Positions 36,932 to 46,700 of a DNA stretch of 64,000 nucleotides are shown here, piece by piece. The stretch is taken from assembly GCA_001247695.2 (NCBI GenBank), contig LGRX02035483.1:62001-126000 (forward strand). The letters run 5' to 3'. How positions within the stretch are numbered: the stretch's first letter is position 1; each line of letters begins with the position of its first letter. Under the pieces are notes generated by a model. It was not told where the DNA came from and did not search any database. It saw only the letters and a program-made list of their open reading frames with translations. A program made the position numbers and the translations under genes. This stretch comes from Cymbomonas tetramitiformis. Lineage: Eukaryota > Chlorophyta > Pyramimonadophyceae > Pyramimonadales > Pyramimonadaceae.

Positions 36932-38240
36932 ATGAGCAAGCGGTCGCGCCAGCACGGCTTTGACGAGAATTTCGTTCGAATCGACGGCACGCAGATCGCG
37001 CAGCTCGAGCACCTATACCACCACAACGCCTGCATACAGGCTTGTCGCAGACGGATATTGGACGCGATTCAGTTGTCCTCTTGGACCTACACCGGAATCG
37101 CTTCCAAAGATCTGGAAGCACATCCGGGCTTTGCGCAGTTCGTAAAGCGCAAGTTCAAAAGGTTTTTACAGGACGCGATAGATATTATTTTCGTGCAGGG
37201 ATTTGTCGTGTACCGGATAGAAAACAACGGCCGCGACGCAATATACCCCTTTCCCTGCGTGGTGAAGCCGGACGAACACGAATGCTTTGTCATACAAAAG
37301 CGAAACAATCCCGAGGACGCGGTATCGGTGATGAAGACGCACAGCCACGGATCCTACTTTCTGGAGCCTTCTTGCCAAGACGATTCGCAGCGTCGGAGCG
37401 AGAAGACGATCACTTACTGTTACAGCGAGAATTCTCCGAACAGGCGCACCGGAAGCGTACGAAGCGTTTGCAAAAGCCTGCAGTATCACGTGTCGATGAT
37501 GCAAAACCTGGAGCATTCTGCGATGTTTATAGAGCGTGCCCGAAGCTCTCCGTACGTCTTGACCAAAAGAAAAACTGAGCACGCCTTCGACGAGCGTTTT
37601 CTCACGAGCGACATCGATCACACCAGCGACGAGCGTGCCATGCTGGTGATGGAAAACATGCACCTGCGAGACCGGATGGACAGCGCGCTGCAGCAGCACA
37701 AAAACGTGGACAACGAGGTATCCGTATCGCAGCACCTGGTCATGAGCACCGAAATGTACCAGGTAACCGACGCTCTGTACGGCTGGAACAATACACCGCA
37801 TTTCATACCTCTTCCTATCGACGCCGACGTCGCGTCGACGCCGAACGTGTCCGGCAGAGGGGATTTGACGGCCATGCAAAGCAACTGCGACAACGCCATC
37901 AAGCGAGCTTTCGGTTTCGAGGACGCGGATAATCGGTCGCGAAGAAAAGGTACGAACGCCTCTTCGCTCGTAACCGCTTCGAACTAAAAGTGCGACGCGC
38001 GATCTCTTCTTACGGGTCACGTGCACAGGCTCGGCAAACGACGTCGAGTCTGCGGAGCTAACTCTGTCGGAGCACCGCGCCGAAGCCTTACGAGAGGACG
38101 TACGAACGTTGCTTATGGACGTGTGGACGATAGTCTACGCGCCCATCTTCAAACACACGGACCCAAAAGACGTCGCCGTGGATTGCGTAAACTTGCGCGA
38201 TCAGACGAAGGCCCAGTACGCCGAAAGTCCACGTGCCTGA
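36932..38240 (+). CDS. Probable portal protein, two exons
   Basis: Exon 1 36932-37949 (ATG at 36932) and exon 2 38029-38240 give 409 residues. The layout resembles phage/herpes portal proteins: an N-terminal helical part (HHNACIQACRRRILDAIQ), then a helix-strand unit FLQDAIDIIFVQGFVVYRIE with the Gly-Phe turn common in portals, and a beta strand with Pro. Later comes FIPLPIDADVAS with, 20 residues on, DNAIKRAFGF, like the 'lp..dv....i.raFGv' end of portal cores. Exon 2 adds a helical tail (ESAELTLSEHRAEALRED). The portal would form the dodecameric DNA-entry ring of the capsid encoded next door. No terminase is visible in the window. The assignment is by pattern, not search. Confidence 0.6.
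37950..38028 (+). other. Predicted spliceosomal intron in the portal-like gene (79 nt)
   Basis: GTACGA donor after AAAAG, GTGCACAG acceptor, phase 1. The downstream exon is open for 70 codons with good amphipathic helices. Confidence 0.75.
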
Positions 38241-39471
38241 CTTTCCAATCTTGCAGCAACAACGAGAGAGTTGGGCTCCTCCTTCAAAGTAAACCACAAT
38301 AGTAATCTTATTTATTATACCGTACGCTTCAATACGCTTATCTTTGGTTCTTACGTATCAAATGCGGCATCAACCTAAATACACGCGCGTGACTGCACAC
38401 CTCGGTGCACCCATCAAGCTTCGTGTTGCAATCGTGGTGTAGGTCGCGCCAGAGACTTTGCACTGAGTTGAGCCAACTCGAACGCATAAGCATCACCAAA
38501 CCACGATGCCAAACATTTTCAACGTGCATCGAACAAATCGCGCGAACCACAAAGCACCTTTCGATGGCACCATCGATGTAACAAGCAACACCCACAACAC
38601 ATCAGACGTCACGCAAAACAAGCTCTACGCGACAGGGTGCTTAGATTCTCAGTCTCGTCGTACAAATGTTGCACTAGCCGCGGGAATGCAACTGACATCA
38701 GACCAAAAGAAAATATGACATATGATAGCGGCAATCCGTAACATAATTGTGTGCAAAGGTAGATCGTTTTTCTAAAGATCTTCAAACCTTGGCAATATAT
38801 AGTTTAGGAATTTGGAGTTTTGATACACGCAAAAACACATAACAAACAACGTCAAAGTGTCATTGTTGCGTTCAATATCGATACGATACAGAAGTGTCCG
38901 AGAATGAATGGAAAAAGAAAGTTAGAAACCGTATTGATTGCGAGATGTGTATAGTCCGAACAGTCTTGCTGTTGCTCTCAAGTGACGTGTTTGCAAACAA
39001 GCGGAAAGTCGACGACAATATGCTGGTGTGTCTGGGACAAAGCAACGGCAGTCGCTACCACCTAGGCGACGTGTTTATACACGGCAAGCGACGATTTTTC
39101 TTGAATGTCGGACTGTTCCGGTAGCTGGATCCTTGCTCTTAACGTGTTCTGTGACGTGTGAATGATACGCCTTTGCCGGTCGTCGTTGTCAAATTGATTA
39201 TTCAAAGAACCGCGCTTTACAGAATGTGCCTGTCAGATGCTCGCGCTCAGTCACGAACGTCGATCGAACGCCGGGTAAATTCGTGCTCAGCTTTGCAAGA
39301 TGGGTAAAGAAAAGAGCGCGTCTTCATGCCGCCGTCCTACGTGAACACGGACTCTGCAGCTTGAACTGTATTTCTTTAATTTCACGATGGACGTACACAG
39401 CGGCGATATTGTTTTCACGGGAATCGACTTTTAAGCGTACTTCACTTTAATTTTACAGGTTAAGCAGCGCG
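38241..39471. other. 1.2-kb region with only weak small ORFs
   Basis: Candidates are a 70-codon plus-strand ORF (38506-38718, MPNIFNVHRTNRANHK start), an antisense 62-codon frame over 38338-38526, and a possible spliced plus-strand gene from the ATG at 38905 (NGKRKLETVL) into a frame ending at 39124 (RKVDDNMLVCLGQSNGS). None has a convincing TATA box or known motif. Treat as unannotated. Confidence 0.35.
38506..38718 (+). CDS. Possible small protein (70 aa), weak
   Basis: ATG at 38506, a hydrophilic Asn/Thr-rich sequence with no motif. A short antisense frame overlaps it. It could be chance; codon usage looks acceptable but length is too small to judge. Confidence 0.25.
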   Translation: MPNIFNVHRTNRANHKAPFDGTIDVTSNTHNTSDVTQNKLYATGCLDSQSRRTNVALAAGMQLTSDQKKI

Positions 39472-40491
39472 ATGTTCTGCGCTCACGTACCTACATGTTC
39501 GTCATGTCAATCGACAAAATTAGTGCGCATCCCGGAGGGCGAGGTTTGTCAGGATTGTGCCACTGTGGACGAGGCTTCTGTCTTATGGACGAACACGCGA
39601 GAACAATTTACGAGCGAGTTTGAAGAAGTGTACAATGACGACGTCGACATGGGTGGCAGCAGCGCCTCGCACATGAAAGTCGTGGCGATGGTGGAGAGCG
39701 TCGCCCACGACGGCTGCTTGCCAAGATTTCCCGATTTTTTTACGCGCAAGTTTAAGCTGACGGTATACGTGTACAAAAAGATATGGAAGCAAATGAAGGA
39801 TGCGGCCTTAGGACACGACATAGAAGCGTTCGCCGGGATATCCGACTTTTGGAAGAGCATTCTGTTTTGCGCTCACGCTCGTTGCAAGTATCAGGTGAGG
39901 GCATTGCTCGACGAATGGCTCATCTCCAAACACACGATCGCTATGCCTCTGTCCGCACGGGACAGTATAAACGCGAAGAAGCTAAAGTGTTTCAAGTACT
40001 TAGCCAGATACATGCTCAGCATGCACGTGGTCGAGAGTGGCCTCACGAAGTTGGGAAACGCGACCGCTGCATTTGACGATCTGATCGCCGCGCTGATAAC
40101 TTATCCTGCGATTTTTTCTGCGGGTGTGGACATGTTCAACGAAGTCATGCATAAACAGAATGTAAGAACGATCGCGGACGAAACTGTGAGGAATACGAGG
40201 ACTGAGAACAGGGGTGTCGTAAAGCTTTCGCACAAGGACGGTGTGCGCATTACCTGCAACGCCTGGGTGCGTCACATTGAAAACTGGAACTGGTCGACCG
40301 ATGAGAAGCACAAATTTAAAACCATAGTGCGCATTTCTTTCGGTATGTTGATTTCTGCATGGAAAGAATGGATGAGTGTCATCCACTACTTGCCGCCTGT
40401 GTTTTTCGAGCTGAATCTGCGGTTACAGAGCAATGAACAGGCGAGCGCCTTGACGAGCAGGGTTGAGCTGAGACCAATTATCGGGATGTGA
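39472..40491 (+). CDS. TFIIB-like zinc-ribbon transcription factor (putative)
   Basis: 339 residues, ATG at 39472. Residues 9-32 form a TFIIB-type zinc ribbon: C9-x2-C12, a basic strand, then GEVCQDCATV (C26, C29), with the family's G-E-x-x-C-x-x-C-x-x-V order. The remaining ~270 residues are all helical with cyclin-like spacing (for example LKCFKYLARYMLSMHVVESG) and could be the two cyclin folds that bind TATA-binding protein. TFIIB bridges TBP on the TATA box to RNA polymerase II, which fits the TATA promoters of this window. The cyclin folds could not be confirmed by eye. A viral late transcription factor is the main alternative. Confidence 0.55.
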   Translation: MFCAHVPTCSSCQSTKLVRIPEGEVCQDCATVDEASVLWTNTREQFTSEFEEVYNDDVDMGGSSASHMKVVAMVESVAHDGCLPRFPDFFTRKFKLTVYVYKKIWKQMKDAALGHDIEAFAGISDFWKSILFCAHARCKYQVRALLDEWLISKHTIAMPLSARDSINAKKLKCFKYLARYMLSMHVVESGLTKLGNATAAFDDLIAALITYPAIFSAGVDMFNEVMHKQNVRTIADETVRNTRTENRGVVKLSHKDGVRITCNAWVRHIENWNWSTDEKHKFKTIVRISFGMLISAWKEWMSVIHYLPPVFFELNLRLQSNEQASALTSRVELRPIIGM

Positions 40492-40713
40492 CAGCTTCAA
40501 GGCAACCGAAACAAAAAGAGTATAAAGGCGTTACGGATTTTATCAGCACATCGGAAAATACAAATATAGGTTGTTGTCGAAAGCTTGTTCTCAAAACAAT
40601 TAACGGAGACTTGCGATTTGTGATGTGCTATATATCACAAAAGTACTAAATCGTAATAGACGCGCGCCATTTTTACATCTAACGTTCTGTGCACGCTCAT
40701 TGCGTTTTCGGAT
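40492..40713. other. Gap between convergent genes
   Basis: About 220 bp between the stops at 40491 and 40714; AT-rich, no gene. It includes TGTGATGTGCTATATATCAC, a short imperfect palindrome near 40620-40638. Confidence 0.35.
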
Positions 40714-43700
40714 CTACAACTTTAGATAGCTTTTTTGTTTTGCTCCGGCGCGAGCACGTCCGCCACGGCCGTTATTGCTGGATTGTATCGATTGCTGCGG
40801 TAATTTACTTGTTTTGCTTACGGAAGCGTACGCCGTCGTTCCTCGTGTTCGCGTGCGCGACATGTTAGACGAAATGTCAACCGAGATCGTGATGACGCCC
40901 GCGAGCAGAAGTATCACGAAGACGGACACGATCGCGATGGCCACCGCCAGCAAAGCCCTCATCCTTTTGGAGTCGTGATCGTCGTGCTCATCGTCGTCGC
41001 TAGACTCGGAAGCGCTTTCGTGGGACGACGAACCGTCGCCGGCTGTTGCTGACGAGGTGGTCGATTGAGACTGGTCATCCGCGAACGACGTCGGAACGTC
41101 AGTATTCCGGGGTCTGAAGGAGCTCATCAAGCCCACGGTATGCTGAGTTGCGCTGTTTTGTGCGTAATCGGAGAAGCCATCGTTCGATCTTGGGCCAATC
41201 TTAATCTTAGAAGAGGTGTAACCCAACAGTTTTTTTGAACCGGCGGAAGGTGGCGTAGTCACTCTTTCGTAGCATATCGATCGATAGGCCTTTGCGGATA
41301 TACGGCTGTTGTCGGCGTTGCTGCATCTGCATACGTGAGAGGCGCTGCATTTCACTTCGGACGCATCGTTGCTGTTGAAATACCACTTTGCATCTTTTAC
41401 GAAGCATCCCGCAGGGGTGCTCGTGCCGGTTGTCTGAAACACCCCCGCGGGACCGGCTGCCGACTGGCATTCAGCTAGTGACAGCCGGAACCTCACGACG
41501 TGTTGTGCACAGTTATATCCGGCCGACGCCGTTTCATACGAGGTTGCTAACACTCCGTACGGATTTGCGCACAGTAGTTGATGATCAACGACAGGCTTAA
41601 GTGAATTTACGTGGTCGTTGTAACTCACGGCGATGAACGAGGGTGCTTCACCAAGGGAAACCTTACTCCGAGATTCCAAACAGCCACTCGGTAAATTCGC
41701 TTCTGTTACCACATTGTACGTTATCATCACACCTGTCGCTTCTAAATTTAAGACACCCTCGTAGTATCTCCTACATCCCGCCTTGTCGTACGGGACATAA
41801 GCGTTTAGTCGCGCTTGCACTGAAAGCATGGCGGTGTCCATGCGCATGTTGTCCTTGCTGGTTACAGCGCCGACGAAGCAAAAGTTGATGTCGAAAGTGT
41901 GGTCGAGTCCGGTGTAGTCCAGATCGATGTTGTTGACCAACAGCCAGGACAGAGCGGACGAGTCAATATCCATACCACCTTTTTGACTCTCGGGTAACAG
42001 ATCGTTACGCAAAGCGTCCGACACGTATATCTGCCTGGACCGCAACAAACTGCTCAACTCCGGGTCAATGGCTCTGTGGTGAAGGAATTGGTCTAACTTC
42101 AGCATGCTCGGATTATAGAAGCTATTGTCGGAAGCGCTCGTCCCATTACGGAAGATGCCTTCGTAAATGGGTACCAACTTCCCAAAAGTTTCGAAGGACG
42201 ATAGGTTTTTGGCCATGTCCGCCGTGATTCCGCATAATTCCGTTTTCGGCGTCAGTATGCTCTCGCCCTGCGCGCACAGAAACGACACGTGCGTTGAAAA
42301 TGGGTGAAAGCTTTGTGTACGCCACATTGCAAGACTCGTTTTTTTGCGTGAAAAGTGTGAGGTTGGAGCATCTCTTACCGTGGATGACATGGGGTTGCTG
42401 GATTGCATAGTGGATCGCTTCGCGTCCTTGAGAGTCAGGATTGCGAACAGCGACACCGGGTATAATCCGTACGACTCGCGCATTCCCGCCTGCGCACAGT
42501 GATGGGTGATAGAGACAAGTTAGGTAAACACGAAAGAGTCGCAACGATCGATAAAAAACGTGCAGTGTATACGAGGAGTATAAGGAGAGAAACGGTGCGT
42601 ACGTCGGTGAAGTAGGCCGACACACGGAAACGCTGCTCTCGCTCGATGCGATCTGCCGTGTTGCCCTTTCCTGCAGCGATGCCTCGCAACGAAAGCATAC
42701 CGGCCGAACCTGCTTCGTGATAAGTTTCCCAAGAGGGCATGGTCGACAGGTCGTTCAGATCCGCTGGTACGTCCACGACCATGGCCACCTGGAAGGACTG
42801 CGTGTCCACTTTATCTTCGACGGTGGTGGAGATGGTGGACACGAAGGAAACAGTCTCCGGTACCAAAGGATCCACGATGTATAAATTACTGCTTTTGATA
42901 ATATAATCGCTGCTGATGTGCACGTGCATCTGACCCCACTTTTTGGCGTTGTCGAATTCGCAGACGTAGACGCGACGGAAGCAGTTGAATTCAAAGTACT
43001 TGTTTCCGTTGAGTCCGCTTTGATCTAACGATTCGAATTCAGCATTGGTGCCAGGAATACCCATGTCTTCGTCGATGGAATCCTGAACGACGAGCACGCA
43101 TGTTTCCTTGTGCACGTCATTTTCAAAAAAGCGCGCGTCGTTGGCACCTTGGAACGGATTGGCTTTGGTGAATCGGGTGTCTCCGGCGTTCAATAGACGG
43201 ACTTCCGCTGACGCGCCAGCGGTCGCAGTGAAGCCGTCGCTCAATAAGCCGTATTTGGCTTTCCCGAGATCTCGCAATTCCTTGTAGGTGGACGGGTTAG
43301 TCTGAGTCCTGTCGAAGAAGATAATTGGATCGACGAGTTCGTAAGTGTTTTCGTCGGTGGTGTTTTTGGGCTGGGACACGCAAGTGCGCGTGCTGAACTC
43401 GAGCACGGATCTGTACGTGGCATAGTTGTATTGTACACTGATGTCTTTGAGACGACTGACGGCCGCGGGGAGAGTCGGCGACTGGGCCGAAAAGCTCATG
43501 ACGTTCGTGGAGTACGTCTTGATGTACAACGGGTAGAACATGGTTCTCTCTACGGTGTTTCCGGATTGCATGTGAAGTATTTGACGGACAGCTAGTTGCG
43601 TTTTGTGGGTGTAAGATCCGGCCAGATCTTCACGGATGATGTGCACCGGAGGATACTCGTTCGTCATGTCCAGGAAATCTGACAGGATTCCGACGAACTG

Positions 43701-46700
43701 CATGTCGGCACTTTTTGCTGCGCACGTCGCATCGCTGGGATCGGCGTTTAAGGGATTTCCGTATACTTTTCCTTCCGGATTTGTTTTCCATTTGATGGAC
43801 TTGTCGATGGGGCACATTCGTGTTTCACGGTAGTAATTCATGTGCGTCTCGGGCGATTGGAGTTGGTCGGATTCCGCGCACAACGAAAGAAAGTCGAAAC
43901 TGCCCCATTCTGTACTTTTCTGCAATGCGACGGCCGCGTCTTCGGTCGTTCGCCCCCAAGCGAATTGTATACTTTCGTCGACAACCGGCTCGTCGTTTAC
44001 GGTCAGTACGCTATGCCAGCGGAAGGTCATACTGAAGATGCCTTCGTACACGCCATTTTCGCTATCGAAGTCCGACTCCACCGTCGGGAGTCCACAGCGA
44101 AAAGCGTTGGCTGTGATGAGGTCCGTGTGCATGTACAAAGACGCGTTGCGCATGCTTTCCGAAAGCTTGTTACCAACCGTCGTGTACATGTCCTGAAGAA
44201 GGTACGTTTTTCTATCCACGCTGTCGCCCGCGTTCAAAACTCTCTGCGTGATGGAGTAGTCCGTGCTCGCCAACCAAGTTTGTGTAAGACTCACGACGTG
44301 CGTGAAGGCCGTATCCGGATTGTTCTGCATTTCGTCAGCAGCATTCTGGATCGCTTCCGTTACGTCCGCATTGGGCGGATACGTGATATACATCACAACA
44401 TCGAAAAACTCAAAGGGTTTGTCCTTGTACGTATTGCACGCGGATCGAACACTGCCGCCGATACGACCTTCGATGTCCCGGTAGTCCTCCCTTTCGGGGT
44501 TCCCCTTGTTTATTTGGTACAAGGTGACTCCGTTCACGAATTCTTGAATGTGTCCATCTTCGTCGAATCGGGCAAATTTTTCTGCCAGACCGGAGTCGTT
44601 ACAAGGGCGTCCATAGTACGCGAGCTCGCAATCCTCTTTGTTGGTGTAAAGGGAGGGCACTCCTTGCCAACAGAAATCTCCGTACGTCGCATCGGCAGTG
44701 CCATTCTTTGCTTTGATCAGCTTTTCTGGATTCATTCGCTTTCTGTAGGTGAATCCGTGGCAAGCAGCTATCGGAGTGTTCCTCGCGACCGAGTTTTCTG
44801 CGTGAGAGACGTCGTCGCAGAGTTGGTACAACATCGTTTCGATGTCGGTCTCCGTGAACGCGTTACGGATGATATCTTCGATCTCTCTGGATAAAACGCT
44901 GTCCTGGCTGTTGTCGGGGTTGCGCACAATGAAATTGGACGCGTCGTGGTACCGTTTTTTCCACTGCTCCTTCACTTGGTCCTGCGGTATGTATTTGATC
45001 AAAGGGAACGTGGACGTCAGCACCGTGCGTCCCGACGCTTGATTTTGAAATCCAAGGTAGTCCATGGTCACATTTCCGGCCGTCGTCGAGCATATCAAGG
45101 GCATCGTTGCGCTTGTATGAATGTGCTGAGCGCTGATTTCGTACACCTTGTTAGGCACCAGGGGAAGGCGGTCTACACACACGCCACCCTGTCGGGCGAT
45201 GTTTCCCTTGTCGAGACTGCGATACGTTAGACGCCTGTAATCCGCCTGTTGGTTGTGCTCCCTCACTTCCAAAATGACCGTGTCCACCTCTGGGTCGAGA
45301 TCGTGCATGTCTTCGAAGCTTGTGACGGTCTTTTGATCGTTGACCGGTACCCTGTAGGTGACGTTATCGACGAAGTAGTCTTTCCAATAAATGTTGGAAG
45401 CGCTCGTTCCAGGATCTCCGGCAGATATGTCATCGAGCGAAAGATATACCTTGGCGTATCCGTGGTTACTTGACGAGGAGTAGTCTGCCTCTAGATCGAC
45501 GAGTTTAAAGGGCATACCGTTGTTGCACAAAGAAAAGCAAATTCCCACATCACCGTTTCCGTGGATGGTGCGCTCTTCGACAGCGGGGACCGACTTGGGG
45601 GGAAGGGACTGAGACGTCGCCGAGATGGGGGAAACGAATATGGTGGACAAGGGAAGGTACGAAGTGGGTCCTCGGCGTGTTTGAGTTACGTAGTCGTTGT
45701 ACGTCGATCCGTCCTGTACACTTTCGGTGTAGGAAAGAGCGTAGGTATCGAGCGTGTTTTCGTACACTCCGGCGAGTCGCCTTCTCGACCCTCCCGCAGA
45801 AGGTCTGATCCACGCAACGTGGGAGGGTCTGTACTTATCCCACAAACCGGTGCCTCTGGTCGTAGTGGATTCGATCATACTGCCCAAATTGTAGAGCGCG
45901 GCGGTCGCGTAAACGCTGCAGTTGCGTTCGTCGTAAGGAGCCATCGACGATTGCATGACGACGAGCATGTCGTCTGAGGGATCTTGGCTTCGGCTGATGT
46001 GGGTGTACTTCTTTCCGTTCGTGATGACGAGCTCGTTGCGGCGCGGGTCTGATTTGATGCCGGTGGCGCACGTTTCTGAAACGTGTGTGGCGTAATCGAT
46101 TCCGCTGTATTCATCCAAAGCGATCACAGGACGATCGTTGCCGAAAGACGACAGGTCGTAGAGATCAATTTTAACTGTACACAGTGACTTGATCGCGTCA
46201 CGATTGTATTTCAAATTCTCCGCTTGGTTTCGCTTCAGTTGATAAAGATTTGAATCCGTCAGTACGTGCGAAGAGATCGATGGAAGCATTTCGAATTCTG
46301 GGAAGTGCAAGCTGATATTGGAGGATCCAACTAATTTGATAGCGCAGGCCCTGTATTGCCCGTCGGCGACATTCTTCATCTGGTTGCACGCGGGCAAGGC
46401 GTCCGCGTCGTAGCTGTCGGCGCAGCAAGAGGGGTGTGTGGCGCAGGTGGTCTCCATAAAGCGCATGTTATTGCGGTACCCGTTTGACGTTCCCCAAATT
46501 GAGCAATTTACGGGCAAACAGATCGACGATGTCGCGTACATCGAAGGATCGTAGTACGGGTGATGATTGGCCAAGCAATTTTGGCCGCTGAACAAACGGT
46601 CGGAAATTTTTACAATGTCGTCGCTCTGGACCTGCTTCACAGCGTCTTCATATCTGGTGCTCATCACACTGTTCGAGGCTTCCCTCAGCGTATCGCTTCC

